64,000 bases of DNA from Sabellastarte sp. h YS-2021 (lineage: Eukaryota; Annelida; Polychaeta; Sabellida; Sabellidae): the NCBI GenBank assembly GCA_964017235.1, contig OZ024931.1, forward strand, positions 19,382,189 to 19,446,188, read 5' to 3'. Positions 27,901 through 34,560 of the stretch are shown one piece after another. The notes beneath the pieces were generated by a model that searched no databases, was not told where the DNA came from, and saw only the letters and a program-made list of their open reading frames with translations. Every line of letters starts with the position of its first letter. The first letter of the stretch is position 1. Both the position numbers and the translations under genes were made by a program.

Positions 27901-30900
27901 CAGCTATGCCATGAGCTACAGGTCTGAAATTTTACTATGTTACAGCTGACCCAAAAGTAGCTGAATAACATATTTATACGAAATTCTCTAAATGCAATAG
28001 TTTTGAAGTTATAAGCGATTTACTCAACAGTGATAACCTAAAAGTAGCTATTACTCAGCTATGCCATGAGCTACAGGTCTAAAATTTTACTATGTTATAG
28101 CTGACCCAAAAGTAGCTGAATAACATATTTATACGAAATTCTCTAAATGCAATAGTTTTTAAGTTACAAGTGATTCTACTCATGATGGAAGTTACTGAAA
28201 AGCCCAAAAGTAGCTATTACTCACTTAGCTATTGAGACAGGCACCCAACTTACTCACCATATTGTAGCTATGAAAAAAGTAGCTGAATAACATATTTTAA
28301 CAAAATGCTCTAGATGCAACAGTTTTCAAGTTATAAATGATTTTGTGCATGATTTCATGAATTTCAATGCATTAAAAATTATTAAAAAAATTTATTAAAA
28401 AAAAAGTAAGACAGATCCAGGTCTCATACTCACACAAGAGAATCTACCTCTGGCCTAGTACATATATGCAAGATATGAGAGAAATCCCTGCAATAGTCAC
28501 TGAGAAAATTGTGATTAAGTGTTGAAATTTTCACACTTTTGGTGGGGGTACCCCCCTTGTAATGTCTCTAGCAAACAGACGAACAGACAGATTTGCATGC
28601 CTTGAACAATTTTTCATCCTCGATAGATAAGGTATCTTTTAAAAAAAACAGCACGTCTCTAGGCCTTGTAGTTTTGGAGGAGAAGTTGTTCACGCGGACG
28701 CGTACGCGGACGCGTACGCGGACGCGTACGCCCACGCCGCAGAGTGACGACATAATGTCAGCTGACTGACAAGTCAGCTGACATAAAAACTGACAAACGG
28801 TCATAAAAATAACACCTTCTTGGCAGAGGTAATAAAGTAGAAGGGATGAGTTTATTTTGGGGACAAAGAATTCATAGATTATAAATTGCAGAAACACAAA
28901 TCGTGTCTTAGATCACTGTAAGGGAAAGTAAGCAAACATAAAACTAATAACCTAGAACTGTAATCATCACTGATATGAAGTAAAAGGTAAATTTTCATAA
29001 ACCTCTGAGGTATATTTAATTTATCTTAAGATCTTATACGATAAAAAAGTTATAGCACAGACTAAGAAATATTAATTACCTATTAGTTACTAAATACTTT
29101 TGAGGTTATTCAGCTCCCAGTAAGCTTCCAGCTATCCGATGGTTAGTTATAGTGGCTATTTTCTGTTAGGTAAGCCAGCAATTATTGTAATACAATAGAA
29201 AATTTTACTTTTAAGTAAATGTTTATTAGTTTATAGTTTACCTAACAGACAAAATGACTCCCACCTTACTGTCCCCATTACTTGGCTGTCTTGGGAACTT
29301 CATTACTAGCGATACAACATATATGGGACGTGATGAGAAGCATGTCTCAACCACGAGATATTATGAGTATCACATATTTAAGCACAATAAAGAAAGGTTT
29401 CTATCTTGTTACAACATCAACTAAGTCACATACCTTTCTTCTACTGTTCACTTGGTTTCCACTAGCTGTCCCTGATCCAGTTTCACTTGGGGCAGGCACC
29501 ATGTAGTCTGACCTTGGTTTGACCTCCTGCAAAAACTGTTTCAGCTGTGCATTCCCAAACTCTATTATTTTAGAAGCACGCAAGGCATTTTGGTTACACA
29601 GCGTCACACTGGGGAAGTCTAGACTTGCATACGAGATAGAGACAACACTGTTGGTTTCAAAGGCAGTAAACTTAATGTAGAGATTATGGGACTGCAGGAT
29701 GCTGACAATTATACCTGCTGTAATGAGCAGAATCCAGAATAACTTCATGACAGGACTGAAAATAGAAGATAGTGAGATTTATAACTTCTGCTAATAAGAG
29801 AATGAAGCATTATGTTTGGGCGAAAAACACAAATGAGAATTATTACTATTGCTAATGATAATCCCAAATATATTCATGATAGGACTGGAATCATAGGTAA
29901 TGTTGATTATTATTGTCCCCAGTCTTTGTGATGGTGTGCTTCTTGATATTTTAGGTTTCACTTTTTGACTTGTTTTCCCCAGTGCCTTTCTACTTAAATA
30001 CTTTTTAGATTTGGAACAAAGATTTTCTTTCAATAAATCTTAGTCAGATACATGAAAGATTAAGCACTATAGGATTATGATTAGATAAGTAGAATTTAAA
30101 ATATCTTCACAAGTGGGCTGAAAACACAGTTACATCGAAAACTACTACTTTCAGTGATGCTGTAGGACTGATCTTGCCCAAAAAAGGTGGGAATCCTGTT
30201 AAGTACTTATTATACTGTCATTGTATCATGACTGTAAAGATCAGAAAACATAAAACACAAAACTACAACTAAAAACTGCCACAATGGAAAAAATGAAGTT
30301 ATTATAAACATCAAGTCAAGATCAATCTTGAAAAGCCAAGAAGATTAATCAGCAGAATTATCGTCCAATGGGACAAGATCACTCCATTAATGAAAGGAAG
30401 ATTAGTGAGGTCATAAAAAGAAAGGAAAGATAAGTTGTAACAGCAATAATATAGCTTTTCAGACTTTTCAGACTGAAGAGATCAGAAGAAGGGCATCAAG
30501 AGCGGAAGAATCACTCCCAAGAGTTTTCAGAAGCAGATTTCTCTAGCAAACTAGTTTGTGAGCATCTTTACCCCACAAGTCAAATGTTGATAAATTGTTG
30601 ATTTTTGCACATTTTGGCAGCACAGATCCATCTGAATGAGATTTTAGGAGTTTTATATTCACTGTTTTTATTTGGTTGTCAACCATTGATTTATCAGCTT
30701 CGTTTTCATTTCAGTTTTACAAGATCAGTCATAACCAGTTTAGGGAAAAGTGAATAGGAAAACAACCCTACTACAACTACAACAGTAACATTCAATAAGT
30801 ACACAAATGTTAAAACATGTCTGCCTTTAGCTTTTGAAAGTTAATGTAAAAATCTAGTAAATTCTAAGGCACTTCACAACAGTTGAATCTGAAGTTTATG

Positions 30901-32814
30901 ACCTTTGGGTTGGTTACCTGTAAACATAAAATATTTTGTTGGCCAAGTTCAAGCCTATTTTTTTAAGGTTAACCAGGCAACAGCAGAAATAGATCAGAAC
31001 GATTGGTGTTTTTAACTTTTTACCTCTTGGCTTTCTTGGCAAATGATATTCCTTGTATGGATGTGGTGTCTCCAAACTCATGGAACACCTGAGACACAGT
31101 ATTCTGACTTTTTTCATAAGAACTATCACATGATTGCTGTAAATAAATATAAAAAAGGTTTATGTTTTAAGTAAACCTTGTTAAAATGTAGGCATACATA
31201 TTAAATGAGCCATATGGATTCACATTTTGTTCAACACATTGTATAGAATATATCACAAAGGGTCAGCCCCTGTAGCCTAGCGGGTAAGACACTGTCCTAG
31301 GAACAAAGAGGACATGCATTCAAACCCAGATACAGGCAGATACATATATATATAGTGGCTCAAATGACACTCAAAATGGCAGTCCTCTGTCCATGGGTCC
31401 TATTTGCAGTGGCAGGTTAAATAACCTGAGGGACATTGATAAATGGTCATCCTTGAGCCTCTGTCTTGTTATGTACTTGTCCAGTCAGGATGGTTCAAAT
31501 ATTACTTTGGGTCCTGTACTACAAGGGGATATTTGCTGGAGTATACATATACAATACAGTAAGTGAGGGAGTGGATGAAAGCAGTACCTACCAATTGATC
31601 AAACTTCTCCATAGTGCACCATTATAAACAACTACAAACTCTCTCCCATAAGGTTTAGCCATAAGGTTTTAAACTGATGACTTTCGAGGTGAGAGAGAAG
31701 TGTATTTGCCACTATACCACACTACCCCTCAGTCCTTAACTGATACAGAGCATCAATCATGATGTGCTGATAATTTCAACAGAAACTTTCTATACAATGT
31801 ATCATATTTATTTCCAAACTACATTGATTAAAGACCAGACTTTCTTCAAGTCCTTTAGATTTAGGTATTATATGAGGACTGTATGACTTTTTACCAGAAT
31901 ATGGGACTGATAAAAGTATTTCTCTAGACAGAAGTTTTTTTACTCATCAAGTGGGTTCATAATGATTTCATGTAGGTCAGATTTGCTGGAATGAGAAATG
32001 CAAGTCTAATTAAAGACCATTGTACTCCTACATCTTTATGACGAAAGACATCTTCATTTGTCCTGTAACATCCAAATTTTGTTCCACGCACATTTCAGCA
32101 ACAGCTAAGGGACATGCCATACAATCCACACAAATATTTAAATTTTTTTAGTTTGTAAATAAATTATTCTTAGTTTCCCTAACTGCTTACGTCCTACTTA
32201 CGTTACAATGCACACATGTAGAGTTCTATTTGAACAATTACAACGCACACATATAAGATGCACGATACAGTCCTTTAGCTTCAAGGGCAAGGGTTATTTT
32301 GTTGTTGGTTTGATCTATATCAGAAGGTGTACGTTGATTTCTGGATGTAAGGTACTTGCAAATAACTTGTGTCCTGTAGTGCTATGTCACTATTTTCTTA
32401 TATCAATTAACTTATGAGCCATAACTGAATTGATGGAGATAAGGCAAAACTAAGTATAAACCTGATCTAGCACCATATTAGAATTTTTTTTTTTTATTTG
32501 GGCCGTGTAAATTGGCAAATCCATTCTGCCAGTCACATTACTAAATATCATTTAAAATTTTCAAATAACACAGCAGCCTTAATCAGTCTACCATTTTTAT
32601 TTAATAACTTATACCATAGGATAATATTATAAAAATAAAACTGTACCTGCTCATGTCTCCTGCGAACACTTCTTTTTGACCACAATGGATAACTAATCAC
32701 GTTGTTCCCTGCTATTCCTGGAAACTGCTTTTGTCCGTTTTGTACCTGATAATCAGACTTGTATATTCCTTCGTTGGAGTCTACCGTAGAATTTGTGATG
32801 GTGTCTTCAGCCAT
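6691..32814 (-). CDS. DEG/ENaC family sodium channel subunit, 15 coding exons, complete
   Basis: Predicted trimeric plasma-membrane cation channel subunit. Coding exons on the minus strand: 32647-32814, 31024-31136, 29434-29755, 22996-23163, 22291-22562, 21659-21739, 20769-20875, 19903-20066, 17256-17348, 16009-16129, 15231-15306, 9529-9586, 8511-8602, 7637-7712, 6691-6966. Every junction is GT-AG with compatible phase, and the total is 2187 nt (728 aa plus stop). Seen: cytoplasmic N-terminus (1-97), TM1 (about 98-120), FPSVTLC at 141-147, LSHSLNEMMLSCSYDG before the palm/thumb region, a YDYLSG...SVAPGTETSVSLR block, a Cys-rich thumb (GCINTC, CGC, DCDC), KIYYRDLN before TM2, and TM2 with GAS at 654-656. 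Family order is canonical. Odd: Gln84-Gly85 replaces the conserved His-Gly, and residues about 202-310 are a Ser/Thr/Asp-rich insert. The subfamily (FMRFamide-gated, acid-sensing, pickpocket-like) cannot be decided by eye, and no gating ligand is claimed. Confidence 0.93.
7637..7712 (-). CDS. DEG/ENaC exon 14 (pre-TM2 IYYRDLN strand)
   Basis: Acceptor TTTACAG, donor GTAAGT; 76 nt. HLKIYYRDLNVENINEDPAY is the conserved strand leading into TM2 (family pattern ..VY...L.......P.Y). Confidence 0.93.
7870..8123. mobile_element. MITE-like element with ACCTCTGCCAAGG inverted ends
   Basis: ACCTCTGCCAAGG at 7870-7882 and its exact reverse complement at 8111-8123 bound 254 bp. The inside has a TTGTCTGTTTGTTTG run near the left end. 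It lies in the intron between exons 14 and 13. The same right-end motif recurs at 28819-28830. Confidence 0.65.
8511..8602 (-). CDS. DEG/ENaC exon 13
   Basis: Acceptor GTTTTACAG, donor GTATGTG; 92 nt. Encodes WALVDASCARNG...ARERYLL. The phase joins exactly to KNFLHLKIYYRDLN in the next exon. Confidence 0.85.
9529..9586 (-). CDS. DEG/ENaC exon 12 (wrist approach)
   Basis: Acceptor ATATTTTAG, donor GTGAGT; 58 nt, too short for ORF prediction. Encodes (H)TVDYGVEVSNDVWPDDSLW, equivalent to the .C....Y.V..S...WPS segment after the thumb. Confidence 0.88.
9651..9846. mobile_element. Short MITE, pogo/Tc1-like ends (ACAGTAAAAC)
   Basis: ACAGTAAAAC at 9651 and GTTTTACTGT at 9837-9846 bound 196 bp. 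Inside are TTATTATCCG and TTTGGATAACAGAAG, typical of pogo-like non-autonomous elements. A related fragment (GATTATCCGACC...TTTGGATAATCAGAAGG) is at about 8681-8740. Confidence 0.55.
9920..13210 (+). CDS. LINE ORF2 remnant: endonuclease C-end, reverse transcriptase, CCHC knuckle
   Basis: 1096-residue ORF inside the L1/Tx1-like LINE. The N-terminus matches the end of an APE-type endonuclease (YTWRR..., RLDYFIIS, TDHSLI). RT motifs follow: NWRPLSMLSSVYKLASA, TGFISGRNIADSTR (about 408), SIDFQKAFDSISW (about 441), RGCRQGDPISPYLF and the catalytic YADD at 543-546. The C-terminal part carries the zf-RVT-type knuckle C974-X2-C977-X8-H986-X4-C991. Coding continues open upstream of the ATG to about 9890, so the ATG is not the native start. 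The product would lack most of the endonuclease, so autonomous mobility is unlikely. Confidence 0.9.
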   Translation: MNSSSLIDIYRHLNPESQRYTWRRKNPIKQARLDYFIISQTLLDTVTNVDIKTGYRTDHSLITLSICFTNFTRGPGVWRFNTSLLKDKEYLSLVKTWINDEKLKYAVPIYNFENIHTIPDESLCLNIDFDLFLEMLLLRIRGETIKYSSYKKRQKKQIEKDLILEIESLEKNLTNNNQVIYDEKKLQLQTIREDAMKGNYIRSRVQWLNDREKPSKYFCSLEHRNYIEKTAKKVKMRDGSICTDQKCILLEFKKFYSKLFKADSIENLECKNMENMLSSCKTRKLSGKHSNKMEGHLTVHELGQALKLTKNNKTPGIDGFPADFLKVFWKELRVWIQKALNNSYDKGALSLSLRQCVITCLPKKDKCRDDIKNWRPLSMLSSVYKLASAVIANRMKPYLNYLIDDSQTGFISGRNIADSTRLVYDIIHTTEKLNIPGLLVSIDFQKAFDSISWDFVYHTLLHLGFGPGFLKWIRLFNTDIRAMVLQSGYLSDNIKIERGCRQGDPISPYLFILAAEILTKLIMQNPEIKGIFINGTEFKITQYADDTTLFLDGSQSSLIAALNTLELFGSFSGLRMNTEKTKVIWIGKKRYAKEKLLNRGLIWGCTNFDLLGLKFTINLDSILRINFDEKLFEIKKVINTWNKRYLTPMGRITVVKTFVLSKLNHLFLALPSPDLQFQKTIEELCFKFIWSNKPDKINRNTLMLDKKLWGLKMVNILHFEKSLKITWFRKLLRQTDTPWNKLFQVTFEKQLEKFIKLGPEYILKVNKTISNPFWNNVLEDAYGVLEQQTFLNSEQILTTPLWYNSKLLSDQLFIPDWYRKGIFLISDILDTDGQIMSLEMLEIMYGISYKNFLHHLSVKVKCRQFLKNNNFVNTRLLRPSIPNHIRILYRSNKGAKDFYKHMCTHRKNTHPMKTKWNNNLNLNIDTKTWQDVFKVCFYTSNDNNLVWFQLRILYRILGTNSYLHKIGITPSPICRKCKDATETLTHIFTECPSVKVFWGKIQNHVKENINFNLHLSNFDIMLGQLLFHQNTIPVNSLILLTKKYIFDCIKSNTSLYLDGLITRLKEFYKEEKLLAILKDKLCEFPKKWETWKPLVE
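13475..13480 (+). terminator. LINE polyadenylation signal
   Basis: AATAAA immediately before the poly(A) tail of the L1/Tx1-like LINE. Confidence 0.7.
13509..13814. repeat. Intron DNA with a diverged direct duplication
   Basis: TATTTGCCAGCCTGA at 13508 and 13676, each followed by similar AAAAGTA...GGTAGTT sequence, suggest an old local duplication of about 45 bp. Nothing else is seen. Confidence 0.4.
13815..14273. mobile_element. MITE with GGTCCCCAGTAAACATT-type inverted ends, AAACATTT-rich interior
   Basis: GGACCCAGTAAACATT at the left and AATGTTTACTGGGGACC at the right are near-perfect inverted ends. The interior is full of AAACATTT/AAATGTTT palindromic words, so it can fold on itself. 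No coding potential. Located in the exon 11-12 intron. Confidence 0.7.
14395..14516 (+). mobile_element. SINE 3' body fragment
   Basis: GCAGAACCTTGACAAACT...GTGATATGACCTGTAC matches the body of the SINEs at 41244 and 47011. The tRNA-like head is missing. Confidence 0.55.
14517..14935 (-). mobile_element. CR1/L2-like LINE 3' fragment (RT C-terminus)
   Basis: The minus strand encodes SPKYFEPFL...FVYDAPMIRNDLP...LKSYLFGKAYPP then a stop at 14664. This parallels SYDAPKLWNDLP...LKTYLFQKSFPP at 45135-45269. The 3'UTR module CCTTAGAGTCTC...GAGATTAAACACTATAG follows. Truncated at its 5' end. Confidence 0.8.
15231..15306 (-). CDS. DEG/ENaC exon 11 (DCDCRQAC thumb end)
   Basis: Acceptor CTCTTTCAG, donor GTAAGT; 76 nt. 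IDCDCRQAC is the C.C...C end of the thumb disulfide ladder. The downstream intron (9587-15230) holds the large LINE insertion. Confidence 0.9.
16009..16129 (-). CDS. DEG/ENaC exon 10 (Cys-rich thumb)
   Basis: Acceptor GTTTCAG, donor GTGAGT; 121 nt. GCINTCLDRNISAICGCY matches the family's .C...C.......CGC thumb pattern. Confidence 0.92.
16565..16912. repeat. Degenerate minisatellite, unit about 22 bp
   Basis: Repeated words of the type GATAAATCGACTTAG.TATCTC and ATTTATCAACTTACTAAC, about 15 degenerate units. Located in the exon 9-10 intron. Confidence 0.6.
17033..17112. repeat. Inverted arm of the 22-bp minisatellite
   Basis: TCAGTTAGTAAGTTGATATA and GAGATAGCTAAGTCAATTGA are reverse-complement relatives of the units at 16565-16912, about 120 bp away. 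Together they could form a long imperfect hairpin. Confidence 0.5.
17256..17348 (-). CDS. DEG/ENaC exon 9 (thumb start, YGDC)
   Basis: Acceptor TATTTTCAG, donor GTGAGT; 31 codons, phase 0 at both ends. INQTRLGGKYGDCMDEG corresponds to the ...RL..PYG.C.. segment that begins the disulfide-rich thumb. Confidence 0.88.
17998..19520. repeat. Tandem array, unit about 340 bp, 4.3 copies
   Basis: The marker AAAGCCTTGATTT recurs at about 18019, 18349, 18691, 19045 and 19386 (diverged in the last two). Each unit also holds CAGATGAGATTTCAGCT, GCTTCAGACTTCAA and a GACTTCT... segment. Copies diverge rightward. Located in the exon 8-9 intron. Confidence 0.8.
19903..20066 (-). CDS. DEG/ENaC exon 8 (palm domain strand block)
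   Basis: Acceptor ATTGCAG, donor GTACAG. LSLMLNIQSYDYLSG, VRVDIHDFSTMAFPAEVG and SVAPGTETSVSLR are the most recognisable extracellular palm motifs of the family (compare L....YDY....G.....H......P...G..V.PG....I.L). Confidence 0.95.
20769..20875 (-). CDS. DEG/ENaC exon 7 (GLCWTFNS block)
   Basis: Acceptor TTTTCAG, donor GTATGT; 107 nt. HPEFGLCWTFNS matches the family's G.C.TFN segment after the finger domain, followed by SIQSGANYG, which leads into the beta strand of the next exon. Confidence 0.9.
21659..21739 (-). CDS. DEG/ENaC exon 6 (LSHSLNEMMLSCSYDG block)
   Basis: Acceptor TTTTGTAG, donor GTATAG; 81 nt joining phase 2 to phase 2. It encodes the conserved extracellular segment in which DEG/ENaC proteins read roughly LLSCSFNG.PC; here it is MMLSCSYDGKVCGP. 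Confidence 0.9.
21828..21995. mobile_element. Possible pogo-like MITE fragment
   Basis: TTACAGTAAAACCCCTGACG at the left resembles the 9651 element, and GTATGGATAACACTACAGG lies at the right. The right end is not a clean inverted repeat. Confidence 0.3.
22291..22562 (-). CDS. DEG/ENaC exon 5, acidic insert then finger region (residues 258-348)
   Basis: Acceptor GCAG before ACATCTACC, donor GTACGG. The first 50 or so residues are Thr/Ser/Asp-rich (DGYSEDSDDDSR). The rest returns to ordered sequence (DTSGYLLLKVIFEELLARIN), leading into the LSHSLNEM block of the next exon. Confidence 0.85.
22996..23163 (-). CDS. DEG/ENaC exon 4, low-complexity extracellular insert (residues 202-257)
   Basis: Acceptor TGTTACAG, donor GTGAGT, exactly 56 codons, phase 0 at both ends. 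The translation is rich in Ser, Thr, Pro and charged residues (STTKTTTSQPTSVSDKKES). A phase 0-0 cassette exon like this could be skipped without a frameshift, so alternative splicing is possible (inference). Confidence 0.78.
23164..24555. other. Exon 3-4 intron, left part, no distinct feature
   Basis: AT-rich intron sequence. One small hairpin, GTGCCCGTGAATGGGCAC, lies at 24289-24306. No coding signature. Confidence 0.4.
24560..25372. repeat. Tandem array, unit about 145 bp
   Basis: GTTTGGCTATCC recurs at roughly 24697, 24845, 24990, 25138 and 25283. Units share TTTGACCTTGAAGGAGGGGT, AAGATTCCCAGCCCATGATT and AGGACCAATAATAAG. About 5.5 copies. Diverged relatives lie at 35610-36090. Confidence 0.88.
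25373..28195. repeat. Tandem satellite array, unit about 155 bp, about 18 copies, with dimeric higher-order repeats
   Basis: The anchor GATTTACTCAA recurs every 154-157 bp. Units share AGCTATTACTCAGCTATGC, GAGCTACAGGTCTGAA and TATGTTATAGCTGACCC. From about 26560, two unit types (AGTAGGTGAACAACATA and AGTAGCTGAATAACATA) alternate, giving nearly identical 310-bp dimers. It lies in the largest intron of the DEG/ENaC gene, next to the 145-bp array. Confidence 0.92.
28380..28830. repeat. Interspersed repeat with GCGGACGCGTAC minisatellite
   Basis: Ends in CTTGGCAGAGGT at 28830, as does the MITE at 8123. Contains about four copies of a 12-bp GC-rich unit (GCGGACGCGTAC) at 28683-28731 and an inverted repeat GTCAGCTGAC-TGACAA-GTCAGCTGAC at 28755-28781. 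Confidence 0.6.
29434..29755 (-). CDS. DEG/ENaC exon 3, TM1 and post-TM1 signature (residues 94-201)
   Basis: Acceptor TATTTTCAG, donor GTATGTGAC. KLFWILLITAGIIVSIL forms TM1, followed by NSVVSISYASLDFPSVTLCN, the family signature after TM1. The exon closes with a Gly/Ser-rich stretch ending NSRRK, phase 0. Confidence 0.93.
29756..31023. other. Exon 2-3 intron, no distinct feature
   Basis: AT-rich intron sequence. No repeat termini or coding segments recognised. Confidence 0.4.
31024..31136 (-). CDS. DEG/ENaC exon 2, gating-motif exon (residues 57-94)
   Basis: Acceptor TTTACAG, donor GTAAAAAG. Encodes ...VFHEFGDTTSIQGISFAKKAK, which aligns by position with the cytoplasmic His-Gly gating segment just before TM1. 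The His position reads Gln (Q84-G85). Ends with two bases of the next codon, matching the following exon. Confidence 0.88.
31262..31540 (+). mobile_element. tRNA-derived SINE
   Basis: The head has an A-box-like TGTAGCCTAGCGGGTAAGAC and a degenerate B-box (GCATTCAAACCC). It is followed by an unrelated body (GTCCTCTGTCCATGGGTCC, TTACTTTGGGTCCTGTACTA). Located in the exon 1-2 intron. Confidence 0.6.
31640..31740 (-). mobile_element. Degraded tRNA-like SINE head
   Basis: The minus strand reads GTGGTATAGTGGCAAATACAC (A-box-like), then a weak B-box region. Body not recognised. Confidence 0.4.
31741..32646. other. Exon 1-2 intron, left part, no distinct feature
   Basis: AT-rich. No recognisable elements. 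Confidence 0.35.
32647..32814 (-). CDS. DEG/ENaC exon 1 (residues 1-56)
   Basis: Starts at the ATG at 32814 (MAEDTITNSTVD...). Donor GTACAG follows CATGAGCAG, ending in phase 0. Hydrophilic cytoplasmic N-terminus with a basic run near its end (SKRSVRRRHEQ). The reading frame continues open past the donor, but only splicing joins it to the HG-motif exon. Confidence 0.85.
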
Positions 32815-33640
32815 ATTTTCAAATCACAAAATTATATGAGTTCAAGTTTGTCTTGATTTGGTTTACACACATAAACACAACACACAAAATGTACTGGCGG
32901 TCAGTTTGTTGATTTCATCTTGCTACTTTGGCACGAGGTACATTATCCTGGGTACAGAAGAAACTTCACATAAAAAATGGCATAACAGTAGTGATCTATC
33001 CAAGAATGTTCTTTTAGCATCACTTTATCACTGGTTCGCTTACATTCATTTGACCTCTCCAAACTACATATACAACAGCAGCTCAATAAGCAACTAATTT
33101 TATATATATTTTACATTCCCCTGTTCTAATTGTTGTTCTTCTAAAACTGGGTCTTTACAAAACATGTTTACGCAAATGGTTTAAAAGATCCCCCAAAGAG
33201 TTCCATTGTTGTCCAACAATGGACATAAAATACACACAGAGACCTTTTGAATGGGAAACCTTCAATGAATAAAACAACATTTCCCTTCTACGCACTAGAA
33301 ACCCCTATTATTACACCCAAATCAGATGACCAGTATATATGGTCAGAGACTTGTGGTATTGTAAACATGTCTGCTTTTAAATCTTTTGGATACATAAATT
33401 ATGTGCCCCAGTGGAGTCAAAATGCGTAACTACACCATTGTTCTGGGTATATGTTGTCATTGATTTAATATCGTTAATTGTGTCTTGTATACAAATATAT
33501 TTAAACACAGGTTTAAGGAACATCCGTTTGTTAACAAAACATGTGAGCAGAGTCTATTGGGGGGTGTACGGAAGAAGGCCCATCAGGAAGAATACCCATC
33601 AGGAACTATGTTCATCTCAACAATGCCCACCAAGAACTTC
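32815..33640. other. Upstream region of the DEG/ENaC gene
   Basis: Expected promoter side of the minus-strand channel gene. No clear TATA box, CpG island or other core promoter element could be picked out by eye. Confidence 0.35.
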
Positions 33641-33697
33641 CTGAATGCCCATATTTCCTAATGGGCATTCTCCCTGGATATCCTTTTGGGGAATCCG

Positions 33698-34223
33698 GGA
33701 CAATTGGCCGGCGGACATTTGGCTGGTGGACATTTGACCGGTGATTTTTTGAGGGGTAGGTCAATTGGCCTGTGACTTTTTAGATGTTGTTTTAATATTG
33801 TGCCAAATTGCATTAAATGTAATGTTCATAAAAGAACCAAAAGCCCTTTGATTCCTACTCAGAATTTCTAATAGCTGCTAAGTTTAGTCTCAGATAACTG
33901 CTCAAGATTGCTACATTTAATGCAAAAGGCTTTTGGATTAACATGTTCATAAAAGAACCAAAGGCCCTATTTTTTGTATATTTTATGACAGTGCTAATGA
34001 TAATGTAATATTTTGATGTATTGCTATATTTTGTTTTGTATCAATAAAATTGAAAAAAAGATGTTTTATTTTTTTATTTTATTTTATTATTATTTTTTTA
34101 GGGGGTGGGGGTGGGGAGTTTTATTTCATTTGGCACAATATTAAAACAACATCTAAAAAGTCGCCGGCCAAATGTCGACCGGCCAATTGTCCACCAGCCA
34201 GTTGTCCGCCGGCCAATTGTCCA
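33698..34223. mobile_element. Inverted-repeat element with GGACAATTGGCCGGCGG arms
   Basis: Arms 33698-33815 and 34127-34223 are reverse complements over about 100 bp (outer GGACAATTGGCCGGCGG, inner TTAGATGTTGTTTTAATATT). They surround an AT-rich centre of about 310 bp. The arms themselves repeat a ten-base GG(A/C)CA.TTGGCC-like word. Confidence 0.72.
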
Positions 34224-34449
34224 TGCACCCCTTTTGGGGTATCAACTTTGCTGTATGGTTTTTCGATATTTGATAATCTAGAAATCTTCATATAACTGGA
34301 ATTCCCTCTTGGAGAAAACCCCTTGTTTGAAATATCCCCAGGAGAAAAGCCATCAGCAGAAAAAATCCCCAAATTTCCCCTGTGGAAAAAAGATCTCTGC
34401 CTGTTTTTCAGCCTGTGTAGAAAAGCCCTAACTTAGTTTTAGAGGTACT

Positions 34450-34560
34450 GGGGAACGAATCCAGGACAATTGGCCGGCGGACAGTTGGCTGGTGGACAAC
34501 GGGCCAGTGGACAATTGACCGTTGGACATTTGGCCGGTGACTTTTGACTCATCAAAAAGC
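34450..34560. repeat. Third copy of the GGACAATTGGCCGGCGG arm
   Basis: GACAATTGGCCGGCGGACAG, TTGGCTGGTGGACAA and GGACATTTGGCCGGTGAC follow in the same order as the left arm at 33698. It is a solo arm, with no matching inverted partner seen. Confidence 0.65.

Noticed and set aside
25373..28195. CRISPR-like regular spacing
   Set aside because: The units are continuous 155-bp tandem repeats without unique spacers, in a eukaryotic intron.
28568..28897. Minus-strand ORF with alternating Arg-Val
   Set aside because: Produced by the GCGGACGCGTAC minisatellite. No protein character outside it.
34121..34372. Minus-strand ORF with GQLAGGQLAGGQLAG
   Set aside because: Translation of the GGCCAATTGTCC repeat words, not a gene.
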